Below, piece by piece: positions 6,152 to 14,242 of a stretch of 23,739 nt of DNA. The stretch's first letter is position 1. Every line of letters begins with the position of its first letter. The notes beneath the pieces were generated by a model, which made no database searches, was not told where the DNA came from, and was given only the letters and a program-made list of their open reading frames with translations. Both the position numbers and the translations under genes were made by a program. Source of the stretch: Palsa-870 sp039935415 (GTDB lineage Bacteria > Chloroflexota > Dormibacteria > Dormibacterales > Dormibacteraceae); contig JBDTKH010000018.1 of the NCBI GenBank assembly GCA_039935415.1, positions 1-23,739 on the forward strand, written 5' to 3'.

Positions 6152-7621
6152 TCAGTCGTCGCCGATCTCCCGCTTGCGCTTCGCGATGAACTCTTTCAGC
6201 GCCTCGTCGACGCCCGGATCGATTCCCGGGTCGGGATACTCGGCCAGGACCTGCTTCCACTTCTCGGCCGCGACCACGTCCGCGGTGCGGGCGCCGAAAC
6301 GGTTCCAGCGGTCGAAGTTTTCGGTGGAGGAGATCCACGGACGGTAGAAGCCGGTGCGGTAGTTGCGCAGCGTGTGCTCTGCGCCGAGGAAGTGGCCGCC
6401 CGGGCCCACCTCGCGCAGGGCGTCCATCGCCATGCCCTCCTCGTCGACGGGAAGTCCCCGCGTGAGGATCCACTCGAACATCCGCAGCGCTTCGACGTCG
6501 ATGATGAATTTCTCGTAGGACGCAAGCAGCGCGCTCTCCAACCAGCCCGCCGCGTGCAGCACGAAGTTGACGCGGCCGAGGATGGTGGGCCACATGCACA
6601 TCATCGATTCGTAGGCGGCCTGCGCGTCCGGCGCCTTGGACGATGTGAGCGCGCCGCCGCCGCGGAACGGCAGGTTGTAGTGGCGCGCCATCTGCGCGCT
6701 CGCCAGGATCCCCATCGCCGACTCCGGCGTGCCGAAGGCGGGGCTGCCCGACTGCATGTCGGTGTTGGTGAGGAAGGACCCGTAGACGCTCGGGGTGCCC
6801 GGACGGATGAGCTGCACGAGCGCGATGCCGGCGAGCGCCTCCGCCGTCTGCTGCGCGACCGTGCCGGCAAGGCCCATGGGCGACATCGCGCCCGCCATCA
6901 GGAACGGCGTGACGATGACAGGCTGGCCGACCTCGGAGTACTCGAGCAGCGCGCCGAGCATTCGGTCGTCGTAGCGCAGCGGGCTGTTGACGTTGATCAG
7001 GCTGATCACCGCGGGCGTCTTCTCGATCTTCTCTCGGCCGCCGAACAGGATCGACGCCATCTCGATGGTGTCGCGTGCATTGCCATCAGAGATCACGCTG
7101 CCCATGAAGGGTTTATCCGTCCACCGCATGTGGGAATACACCATGTCGAGGTGGCGCGTGCCGAGGGGCAGGTCCTCCGGCTCCACCGTAGTCCCTCCCG
7201 CGCAGTGGATCTGGTCTATCGCCTGGGCCATCTTGTCGAAGTTGTTGAAATCCTCGATGGTCGCGCCGCGCCGCCCCCGCTCGAGGTCCGTGATGAACGG
7301 CGGCCCGTACACCGGTGCGGTGACGACGTTGTCACCGCCAAGCACCACCGTCCGCGCGCTGTTCCGAGCCTGTAACTCAAAGGTCGCAGGGGTCTTTGCC
7401 ACCTGCTCCAGGACGAACGCCCGGTCGAACCTGACCCGGTTGTCCTCGACCTTCATGCCCGCCTTGCGGAAGATCTCCTTCGCCCGCTCGTGGAGGAAGT
7501 CGACGCCGATTTCCTCCAGGATGGTCATCGCCTGCTCGTGGATCACCTCGACCTCCTCGCCGCTGAGCAGGTCATAGGGCTTGAGCCGGTTCTTCCACAT
7601 CGCGAAACAAATCTTGCACAC
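6152..7621 (-). CDS. MttB-superfamily (trimethylamine methyltransferase-like) corrinoid methyltransferase, non-pyrrolysine
   Basis: 489 aa, a full-length MttB-superfamily TIM barrel. It takes a methyl group from a substrate, typically a quaternary amine such as glycine betaine, carnitine or proline betaine, and gives it to the cognate corrinoid protein. Family signatures seen: YDLLSGEEVEVIHEQAM near the start, TAPVYGPPFITDLERG, HCAGGTTVEPEDLP, NVNSPLRYDDRML, VTPFLMAGAMSPM, PGTPSVYGSFLTNTDMQSG, SPAFGTPESAM and GPGGHFLGAEHTL. The frame is open with no internal amber codon, so this is not the pyrrolysine TMA enzyme. I chose GTG at 7621 because GGAGG sits 5 bases before it; ATG at 7600 has no clear Shine-Dalgarno and would remove 7 residues. 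Its corrinoid partner is on the opposite strand at 1171. Confidence 0.95.
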   Translation of the reverse strand: MCKICFAMWKNRLKPYDLLSGEEVEVIHEQAMTILEEIGVDFLHERAKEIFRKAGMKVEDNRVRFDRAFVLEQVAKTPATFELQARNSARTVVLGGDNVVTAPVYGPPFITDLERGRRGATIEDFNNFDKMAQAIDQIHCAGGTTVEPEDLPLGTRHLDMVYSHMRWTDKPFMGSVISDGNARDTIEMASILFGGREKIEKTPAVISLINVNSPLRYDDRMLGALLEYSEVGQPVIVTPFLMAGAMSPMGLAGTVAQQTAEALAGIALVQLIRPGTPSVYGSFLTNTDMQSGSPAFGTPESAMGILASAQMARHYNLPFRGGGALTSSKAPDAQAAYESMMCMWPTILGRVNFVLHAAGWLESALLASYEKFIIDVEALRMFEWILTRGLPVDEEGMAMDALREVGPGGHFLGAEHTLRNYRTGFYRPWISSTENFDRWNRFGARTADVVAAEKWKQVLAEYPDPGIDPGVDEALKEFIAKRKREIGDD

Positions 7622-7843
7622 TCTGTCCTCCGATCGACAGCAGCGCCTCTCCTCCCCACCTCGGGTAGAGGTCGGGAGGGGGGCTGAAACTTGCTCAACG
7701 GTTCAGCGGCATCTCACCCCGGCTGTGCTAACGTAGTCACTGCCCATTGGGGCGCTTGGTCCCGCCTGGGGACCCCATTCCAAGGCACTTGATGTCCTAT
7801 TCACGTCCCGCCCGTACCCGGCCACACTCAAGGCTCGCGTGAA
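7622..7843. other. 222-base divergent intergenic region
   Basis: Lies between the divergent mttB-like and helicase genes and should contain both promoters. I see a palindromic repeat (7648-7682), a weak extended -10-like TGTGCTAACGT (7725-7734) without a convincing -35, and a small hairpin GGTCCC-5-GGGACC (7758-7774). No gene is evident. Confidence 0.5.
7648..7682. repeat. REP-like hairpin, related to copies A and B (copy C, diverged)
   Basis: CTCCTCCCCACCTC followed by GGGTAGAGGTCGGGAGG forms an imperfect palindrome. It shares the CCTCCCCAC core and GGGAGG arm with the second hairpin of copies A and B but lacks the first hairpin. It sits about 27 bases upstream of the mttB-like GTG. Confidence 0.5.
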
Positions 7844-10276
7844 ATGAGCACGCCCAATCCCGGGGACGTCCTACCGCTCTGGAACCCGGACATCCCGGGC
7901 GAGGAGATCCAGGCCGGCCGCCTCGGCATCCGGGTTCGCCCGGGCACGCCCGCCGCGGCCAAGGTGCTGGCCCTCGAGGCCGCCGGAGGCGCCGAGCTGT
8001 TGCGCCAGGTGCTCGAGGAGCAGCGGATCATCGACGGGATCTACACCGTGGTCAAACCCGACAAGCCGCTCGAGTTCAGCGGCCAGGTGAGCACGACGCT
8101 CCTCACCGGCAAGCTCGGCCGGACTCCCATGGGTCTCGCGCTGGAGATCACCGACTGGCAGGACCTGGACGGCGAGTTCGAGATGGAGAAGAACCGCCTG
8201 CGGCTTCGCTACCAGGAGCTGCACGTGGTCAAGGAATGGGACGGCGACCTCGAGGGCTTCACCGCCCTCGTCCTGCGCGAGCAGGCCAAGACGCTGCCCA
8301 TCCTCGACTCGACCATGCGTTTCATCGAGCACCTCAGGGACTACCGCGAGAAGCTCGCCGAGGCCGCCGTCCGCCGCTACGAGGCGACCGAGCAGTGGAT
8401 GGAGTGCCCGAAGTGCGAGGCCGAGGTCCCCACCTCGAACGGCATCCACTGCCCCGAGTGCGGCGAGGACATGCGCGGCGGCGAGTACGTCCGCGCGGTC
8501 CTGCACCTGGTCGACGACGCCGACGGGCGGATCTACCGGGGCATCGACTCACTGACCGTCCGCTCCGCCGGCTTCCCCGAGTATCGCGGGATGTCGCTCG
8601 ACCGCATCCAGGGCTCGAACCTATCGGTCAGCTTCCGGCGCTACGATCCCCTGCCGGACGAGGGGATCGTGCTTCCGACCGCCAGCGTCGAGATGTTCGA
8701 GGCGCAGCGCTCGGTGATCCGCCAGCTGCAGATTGGAAGCCCGCGCACGGGCGCGCTCGCCGCGGAGCTCGCCGACACCGGGTGGCTGGGCAGCCCTCCC
8801 CGCGTGCCGCTGGACGGCAAGAAGGCCCACCACCTACCCGACCCCAACGACGAGCAGGCGGAGGCGGTCGCGCGCGTGATGGGAATGCGCCCTGGGCAGA
8901 TGTACCTCATCCAGGGCCCGCCTGGCACCGGCAAGACGACGGCCATCGTGGAGTCGATCCGCCGCATCCTCAGCAAGAACCCGAGTGCGTCGATCCTGCT
9001 CTCGTCGCACTCCAACGACGCGGTCGACACGGGGCAGGAGCGCCTGCTCGGCTTCTCCCACGTGCGCCAGGCGCGTATCGCGGAGCCGGGCAAGGTCCCG
9101 CGCCGCTTGCGCCCGACCCTGGTCGAGGGCGATGACCTCGAGCCGTACAACCTGGTCGCCGGCACGTGCAACCGGCTCGCCATCGACTCGCGACTGCGCT
9201 TCAAGGTGTTCGACTGGCTGATCCTCGACGAGGCCAACAAGGTGCGCGCCAACGAGGCGCTCGCCCTCATGCCGCTGGCCAAGCGCTGGGTGATGATCGG
9301 CGACCTCAAGCAGCTGCCGCCCGTGATGGAGGAGGCGGCGTCGACATTCAAGATCGAGCAGCCGCTCGACGAGCTCGTGCTCGCCGATAGCTTTTATGGC
9401 TGGATCTGGGACAAGGTCCCGGCGGGATCGCGGATCATGCTGCCGCGCCAGTACCGCATGCGCGAGCCGATCGGCCGCGTCGTCTCGGACCTCTTCTACG
9501 ACGGCAAGCTCATCCACGAAGCCCCGCATCCGCGCATGCCGCTCCCGTGGCCGTTCGATCGCGAGCTGGTCTGGGTGGACACCGGCGCCCAGGACGAGTA
9601 CCGGGACGCCCAACGCTCGGTCGCCAACGAGTTCGAGGTCGCGCTGTGCAAGGACATCACATCGATCATTCGGCGCCGTGTCCGCAAGGCGAAGCTCGCC
9701 GTGATCGCCATGTACGCCTCGCAGGTCAACCGCCTGACCTCGGCGCTCAAGGGGATCGTGCCGCCGGACGACATCGAGTCGGTGGACGCGTTCGAGGGCC
9801 GCGAGTCGGACGCTGTGATCCTGTCACTCGTTCGCTCGAACGACCGCGCCGCAATCGGCTTCCTCAACGACCCGAACCGGGTCAACGTCGCGATCTCGCG
9901 GGCCAAGAAGCTGCTCGTCATCGTCGGCGACTCCAAAACGGTGATCGGTGGCGCGCCGGAGCTGTTCGGGCCGCTGTTCGAGCACGCTAAGGATGAGGGC
10001 CTCGTCGCCGGGGTAGGCGCCGTGGTCACGGCCTGCCAGCGCGTCGGCATCCGCTCGCAGGTCCAGCGGCTGTCGCGGCCGCACCGCGGAGAGCGCCGCA
10101 CGCGACGCCGCCGCCGCGGGCAGCGCGAGGTGGCGGGTGTCAACGGCGAGGTCGCCATCCCAACGGACGGCATCGAGATCATGCCGGACTCATCACCGGC
10201 TGACGCTCCGCTGCCGGCAAACGGGCCCTCGGCCCCCGAACCCGCGTCGATCGAGTCCGCGCGCGAGTCCGAGTAA
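7844..10276 (+). CDS. SF1 (Upf1-like) helicase with internal zinc ribbon
   Basis: 810 aa, ATG start. Residues 1-330 are a poorly recognised N-terminal region with a zinc-ribbon CPKC (188-191) and CPEC (203-206). The helicase core follows: LPDPNDEQAEAV (Q-like motif), Walker A GPPGTGKTT (Lys364), Walker B DEAN (462-465; DEAS or DEAA is commoner), GDLKQLPP (motif III), RQYRM (motif IV), DAFEGRESDAVILSLVRSN (motif V) and NVAISRAKKLLVIVGD (motif VI). The order and spacing match Upf1/IGHMBP2-type 5'-3' RNA or DNA helicases. The C-terminus carries an Arg cluster (about residues 745-760), suited to nucleic-acid contact, then a disordered acidic/Pro/Ser tail. It stands alone with no nuclease partner, so a defence role is not supported. 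Confidence 0.9.
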   Translation: MSTPNPGDVLPLWNPDIPGEEIQAGRLGIRVRPGTPAAAKVLALEAAGGAELLRQVLEEQRIIDGIYTVVKPDKPLEFSGQVSTTLLTGKLGRTPMGLALEITDWQDLDGEFEMEKNRLRLRYQELHVVKEWDGDLEGFTALVLREQAKTLPILDSTMRFIEHLRDYREKLAEAAVRRYEATEQWMECPKCEAEVPTSNGIHCPECGEDMRGGEYVRAVLHLVDDADGRIYRGIDSLTVRSAGFPEYRGMSLDRIQGSNLSVSFRRYDPLPDEGIVLPTASVEMFEAQRSVIRQLQIGSPRTGALAAELADTGWLGSPPRVPLDGKKAHHLPDPNDEQAEAVARVMGMRPGQMYLIQGPPGTGKTTAIVESIRRILSKNPSASILLSSHSNDAVDTGQERLLGFSHVRQARIAEPGKVPRRLRPTLVEGDDLEPYNLVAGTCNRLAIDSRLRFKVFDWLILDEANKVRANEALALMPLAKRWVMIGDLKQLPPVMEEAASTFKIEQPLDELVLADSFYGWIWDKVPAGSRIMLPRQYRMREPIGRVVSDLFYDGKLIHEAPHPRMPLPWPFDRELVWVDTGAQDEYRDAQRSVANEFEVALCKDITSIIRRRVRKAKLAVIAMYASQVNRLTSALKGIVPPDDIESVDAFEGRESDAVILSLVRSNDRAAIGFLNDPNRVNVAISRAKKLLVIVGDSKTVIGGAPELFGPLFEHAKDEGLVAGVGAVVTACQRVGIRSQVQRLSRPHRGERRTRRRRRGQREVAGVNGEVAIPTDGIEIMPDSSPADAPLPANGPSAPEPASIESARESE

Positions 10277-10317
10277 GCCCGAACGGCTTCGCACCGCCTT
10301 AAGCTTCGAAGCGCGAA

Positions 10318-10740
10318 TTGTCAGATCAATGCATCTTCTGCGAGATCCTTCGCGGTAACTCACCCGCGAGCTTCACCTACGAGGACGACACGGTGGTTGC
10401 CTTCATGGACGTCCAGCCGATCACGCACGGCCACATGCTCGTGGTGCCGCGTGATCACGCGGTGCTGATGTCGGACCTGAACGAGACCGTCGCCATGCGG
10501 AGCTTTCGCGTCGCCCGCAAGCTCGCGTCAGCAGCACGAAGCACGCTGGGGGCGACCGGCGTCAACCTGTTCGTCGCCGACGGCGAGGTCGCGTTCCAGG
10601 ACGTTCCACATTTCCACGTGCACGTGATCCCGCGCTATCCGAAGGACGGGTTTGGGTTGACCTTCCCGCCCAACTACGCGCAGCCTCCCAGCCGGGCCGA
10701 GCTGGAGACGATCGCGTCGGCGATCCGGGGAGCCGCCTGA
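10318..10740 (+). CDS. HIT family nucleotide hydrolase
   Basis: 140 aa, TTG start at 10318 giving MSDQCIFCEILRG, a standard HIT N-terminus with the CxxC pair (Cys5, Cys8) that often binds zinc. DVQPITHGHMLVVPRDH and the histidine triad HFHVHVIPR (98-106, middle His100 as nucleophile) are complete. Such proteins cleave nucleoside phosphoramidates or dinucleoside polyphosphates. It lies 41 bases after the helicase gene in the same direction, possibly co-transcribed, and ends 7 bases from a convergent lipoprotein gene. Confidence 0.92.
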   Translation: MSDQCIFCEILRGNSPASFTYEDDTVVAFMDVQPITHGHMLVVPRDHAVLMSDLNETVAMRSFRVARKLASAARSTLGATGVNLFVADGEVAFQDVPHFHVHVIPRYPKDGFGLTFPPNYAQPPSRAELETIASAIRGAA

Positions 10741-10747
10741 GCGAAGG

Positions 10748-11161
10748 TCAGGCCGTGACGGTGACCGTGACGTTGAACACCGCTACGTACATCGGGCAAG
10801 CCTGACCCGGCGAGCAGATCGGCGACGCGTACGCCGTGATTTGCGCCTCTCCAGGCGACATGGCCTGGAACGCAGCCAGAGTGACGCCACGAACCGCGGT
10901 GGCGGCGGGGTCCACGATCGGAGCCAGGACGGACTCTTTGCTCGACCTGGGCTGCATCCAGTTGCTCATCCCGCCCCTGGCGTGAAGCACCAGCTCGACC
11001 TTCTGGCCGACCTGCATGGTCGCGGTGGTGTCGTGGTCGCTCACGACCAGGTCGAAGCCCTGGCCTGGAGTAACCCCCGGAGATGGCCCTGAACCTGTCC
11101 CGGCGGTGCCGCAGGCCGCGAGCAGAAGCGCAGCCACAGCTGGGAGCAGGATCGCTTTCAT
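10748..11161 (-). CDS. Small secreted lipoprotein, unknown function
   Basis: 137 aa. Starts MKAILLPAVAALLLAACG, a clean lipoprotein signal with lipobox LAAC and Cys17. A Gly/Ser/Pro linker leads into a single small domain. FDLVVSDHDTTATMQVGQKVELVLHARGGMSNW and the closing AVFNVTVTVTA look like an immunoglobulin-like or cupredoxin-like beta-sandwich. The pair ICSPGQAC could form a disulphide. No enzyme motif is visible. It is divergent from the next lipoprotein with a 63-base gap. Confidence 0.8.
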   Translation of the reverse strand: MKAILLPAVAALLLAACGTAGTGSGPSPGVTPGQGFDLVVSDHDTTATMQVGQKVELVLHARGGMSNWMQPRSSKESVLAPIVDPAATAVRGVTLAAFQAMSPGEAQITAYASPICSPGQACPMYVAVFNVTVTVTA

Positions 11162-11224
11162 CGAATACGTAACGAACCGGCGACGACTCGCGTAACACCT
11201 GGGGGGATAACATCGGCAGCTTAC

Positions 11225-12697
11225 GTGCGCACACCTGACATCCGGAAGACGCTAGTCGCATGCGCCGTCGCGATCGCGCTTGCCGCATGTGGCGGCGGTG
11301 GGCCGGTGGCCGTCAAATCGCCGTCCCCGCTTGCCGGGGGCCTCGCTCAAGGCCTGATCGCCTACGTGGCGGACCAGGGAGTCGGAGTTCTCGATCCCGC
11401 GACCGGGCAATCGACGATCCTTGCGCCGCTTCCCGCGGGGGCTGCATTCAGGGTGGCCGGCCCGGTCTGGGGACCGGAGTTCGGCGTTGCCTACCCCGTG
11501 ATCTACTTCACCATCCACGACGACCGGCCGGCCGAGAACCGCAACTCGGCAGGGAGTGTTCCCTACGACTGGTTGTTCCGGGTCGACCCGTTCACCGGCG
11601 CGATCGATGCGGTGGCGGCGTCGCAGGACTCCACGAGTGAGGGCCCGATCGGCCTGACCGCGAACTCGCACTACCTCGCGCTCACGGTCGGCTGCTGCGC
11701 GACCTATGAGGTCGACGCTCTCGACCTCACGCAGCCGGCGGGCGCGCTGAAGGTGCTGTCCAGGCCACCTGCGCAGGCGGCGTTCTTCACCGAGGGCACC
11801 GCGCCGGGCCAATCCGGGTTGGTGGCGGTACGCGCTTTCGGCACGGGTGCGTGGTACTGGCTCAACGCAGACGCCGGCGTGCTGAACCCCTTCCCGCTCA
11901 AGCTCGGAACTGACGACGGCCCGATCGCGATCTCGGAGGACGGGACGATGGCGGCGGTCTCGCTGCCCGATCACGGCGCGGTCATCCAGCCCATCAACTC
12001 AGGCCTGCCGCTGGAGTCGCCAAGTGCGGGCCCCAGCGCGAGTGCGGCGGCGTCCGCCTCGCCCAAGGCCAGCCCGTCGCCTTCGAGCCCGGCGAGCGCC
12101 GCGCGGCGCGTCAACTCCAAGCTGCCTCACGTGGACGGACTCGCCTGGAGCCCCGACGCGAAGCAGCTCGTGCTGGCGGTGAACGGCGAGCTCGAGCTGT
12201 ACGCCGCGTCGGGAAAGGACGGAGACGCGCCGCTCAAGAAGTTCCTGACCGGCGCCAATGTCGGCGGGGTGGACTGGTCGGCGCCGATTACCGGCAAGAC
12301 GGCTGCAATGCTGAAGGCTGGACCCGGACCGCAAGCAACCGTCGACGGGCTGCTCAGCGCCACGAAGCTCCCGGCGGCAGCCGACACCCCTGCCCAGCGG
12401 CCGCTGACGAAGATCTACCTGTGGCAGTACGACTCCGCGAAAACTTCACCGATCGCATCGATCACCGACGCGACACCAGCCATCCTCTCGCAATATCCAC
12501 CGCTTCCCGCGGTCGTCGTCTTTCATCACTGGGCGGCGTCCACCAGGTGGCAGCTGCTCGGCGGGTGCTTCCGCTATCGCGTCGTGGTGACCGGAAGCGT
12601 GCCGCCCACCGCATCGACCTTCGGCCTGTCGAGCAGCAGCCCGTGCCTCGCCGCGAAGCCAACTCCCACGGGAGCGAAGACGACTCCCACCTCCTGA
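11225..12697 (+). CDS. Beta-propeller-like lipoprotein, unknown function
   Basis: 490 aa, GTG start. The signal peptide ends in lipobox LAAC (Cys22). The body has repeated strand patterns such as LIAYVADQGVGVLDPATGQ, WLFRVDPFTGAIDAV, DGTMAAVSLPDHGAV and VDGLAWSPDAKQLVLAVNGELELY, typical of WD40/TolB-like propellers. A low-complexity Ser/Pro/Ala linker (about residues 262-295) interrupts the propeller, which is unusual because linkers normally lie outside the fold. Two adjacent Cys (GCC) and two near the C-terminus may be oxidised outside the cell. It may be a surface sensor or scaffold; no ligand can be named. Only 18 bases separate it from the acyl-CoA synthetase gene. Confidence 0.78.
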   Translation: MRTPDIRKTLVACAVAIALAACGGGGPVAVKSPSPLAGGLAQGLIAYVADQGVGVLDPATGQSTILAPLPAGAAFRVAGPVWGPEFGVAYPVIYFTIHDDRPAENRNSAGSVPYDWLFRVDPFTGAIDAVAASQDSTSEGPIGLTANSHYLALTVGCCATYEVDALDLTQPAGALKVLSRPPAQAAFFTEGTAPGQSGLVAVRAFGTGAWYWLNADAGVLNPFPLKLGTDDGPIAISEDGTMAAVSLPDHGAVIQPINSGLPLESPSAGPSASAAASASPKASPSPSSPASAARRVNSKLPHVDGLAWSPDAKQLVLAVNGELELYAASGKDGDAPLKKFLTGANVGGVDWSAPITGKTAAMLKAGPGPQATVDGLLSATKLPAAADTPAQRPLTKIYLWQYDSAKTSPIASITDATPAILSQYPPLPAVVVFHHWAASTRWQLLGGCFRYRVVVTGSVPPTASTFGLSSSSPCLAAKPTPTGAKTTPTS

Positions 12698-12715
12698 GCC
12701 TCTTACGATGTCGGA

Positions 12716-14242
12716 GTGGCCGACTTCGATTTCCTGGCAAGCCACGCCGAGACCCAGCCGGCCAAGCCGGCCGTCATCCTGGGCGAGCGCTCGCTTGACT
12801 TCGCAACGCTGAACGCGCGCGCGAACAAGGCGGCCAACCTCTTCAAGAGCCTCGGCTGCGAGGCGGGTGATCACGTCGCGATGATGGCGTTCAACTCGGT
12901 CGAGGGTTTCGAGGTCGCCAACGCGCTGCGTCGCGTGGGAATGATCGTGGTGCCTGTCAACTATCGACTGCGCGGTTCGGAGATCGCCTACGTGCTCAAC
13001 GATTCGGGTGCGAAAGTCGTGATCGCCGGCCCGGACCACGTCGACGTGATGCTCACAGCGGTGCCCGAGGTCGAGGGCGGTCCCCACTTCGTCGCGGTGG
13101 GCGGACTCGTGCCTGAGGGCTGGCTGGGTTACGAGGCGTTGATGAACAGCGCGTCCGCAAGCAAGCCCAGCGAGGCGACCGGCGATGGGCTCGCGCCGTC
13201 GATGATCTACACGTCAGGCACGACGGGGCATCCAAAAGGGGCCTGGCGTCCTCACGGCGTGAACCTCGAGAACGTGCTTCAGGTCATCTCCATCTTCGAC
13301 CTCGACCTGAAAGACGTGCACCTCATGTGCGGACCCGGCTATCACAGCGCCGTCGGGTTCTTCTCCGCGCTGAACCAGCTGCTCGGCGCCACGGTCATCG
13401 TGCAGCCGAAGTTCGAGGCTGAGGATGCTCTCGACCTCATCGCGCGGCACCGCGTGACCACCGCCTTCATGGCGCCGATGCTGCTGCATCGCCTGGTCAA
13501 CGCGCAGGAGGACAACCCGCGCGATGTCTCGTCGCTCAGGGCCCTGATTCTTGGCGCGGCGCCGTGCCCGTACGCGCTGAAGGAACGCGGCGAGCGGGCC
13601 TTCGGCCAGGTGCTGTGGGAGTTCTACGGCGCCACCGAGACCGGCATCAACACGGTGCTGCGGCCCGAGGACCAGCTGCGCAAGCCGGCTTCGTGCGGCA
13701 CGGCCGTTCCCGGGCAGGAGATCAGGCTGGTCGGCGCCGACGGGCAGGAGGTCGCCGACGGGGTGCCTGGCGAGTTCATGGTTCGGAATTCCTGGCTCGC
13801 GGAGTACTACCACCGTCCCGACGCGACGGGCAAGAGCCTGCACGACGGGTTCTTCTCCGTCGGCGACATCGCTTACAGGGACGGCGAGGGCTACTACTAC
13901 ATCTGCGACCGGCGCATCGACATGATCATCTCGGGCGGCGTCAACATCTACCCGGCGGAGGTGGAAGCCGCGCTATATGCGCACCCAGCCGTGATGGACG
14001 CCGCCGTGATCGGCGTGCCGGATGAGCAGTGGGGCGAATCCGTCAAAGCGGTGGTCCAGCTGCGATCTGGCGCGAAAGCAACCGAGGGCGAGCTCATCGC
14101 GTACACCTCAGAGCGCCTGGCGGGCTACAAGAAACCTCGCTCGATCGATTTCGTCGACGAGCTTCCCCGCGACGCGGCCGGCAAGCTGCTCAAGCGGAAG
14201 ATCCGCGAGCCCTACTGGGAAGCGGCGGGACGAAAGATCTGA
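12716..14242 (+). CDS. Acyl-CoA synthetase (AMP-binding enzyme)
   Basis: 508 aa, GTG start. The ANL-superfamily motifs are complete: P-loop MIYTSGTTGHPKGA (163-176), FYGATETG (303-310), GDIAYRDGEGYYYICDRRIDMIISGGVNIYP (Asp and Arg of the hinge) and the C-terminal PRDAAGKLLKRKIR with catalytic Lys490. It activates a carboxylic acid with ATP and transfers it to CoA; a fatty or aromatic acid is likely but undetermined. Its TGA overlaps a CTG that appears to start the following methyltransferase (CTGA). Confidence 0.93.
   Translation: MADFDFLASHAETQPAKPAVILGERSLDFATLNARANKAANLFKSLGCEAGDHVAMMAFNSVEGFEVANALRRVGMIVVPVNYRLRGSEIAYVLNDSGAKVVIAGPDHVDVMLTAVPEVEGGPHFVAVGGLVPEGWLGYEALMNSASASKPSEATGDGLAPSMIYTSGTTGHPKGAWRPHGVNLENVLQVISIFDLDLKDVHLMCGPGYHSAVGFFSALNQLLGATVIVQPKFEAEDALDLIARHRVTTAFMAPMLLHRLVNAQEDNPRDVSSLRALILGAAPCPYALKERGERAFGQVLWEFYGATETGINTVLRPEDQLRKPASCGTAVPGQEIRLVGADGQEVADGVPGEFMVRNSWLAEYYHRPDATGKSLHDGFFSVGDIAYRDGEGYYYICDRRIDMIISGGVNIYPAEVEAALYAHPAVMDAAVIGVPDEQWGESVKAVVQLRSGAKATEGELIAYTSERLAGYKKPRSIDFVDELPRDAAGKLLKRKIREPYWEAAGRKI

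Noticed and set aside
6374..7375. 333-codon plus-strand open frame opposite the mttB-like gene
   Set aside because: Antisense to a full-length conserved enzyme and without family features.
6152..7621. Pyrrolysine-containing trimethylamine methyltransferase
   Set aside because: The reading frame is continuous at normal family length with no in-frame TAG, so pyrrolysine is not needed.
8236..9135. 299-codon plus-strand open frame overlapping the helicase gene
   Set aside because: Out of frame with the helicase, Arg/Gly/Pro-rich and unrecognisable.
7844..10276. Anti-phage defence system built on the SF1 helicase
   Set aside because: No nuclease, SIR2, TIR, methylase or other defence partner is adjacent; the neighbours are a HIT hydrolase and an intergenic region.
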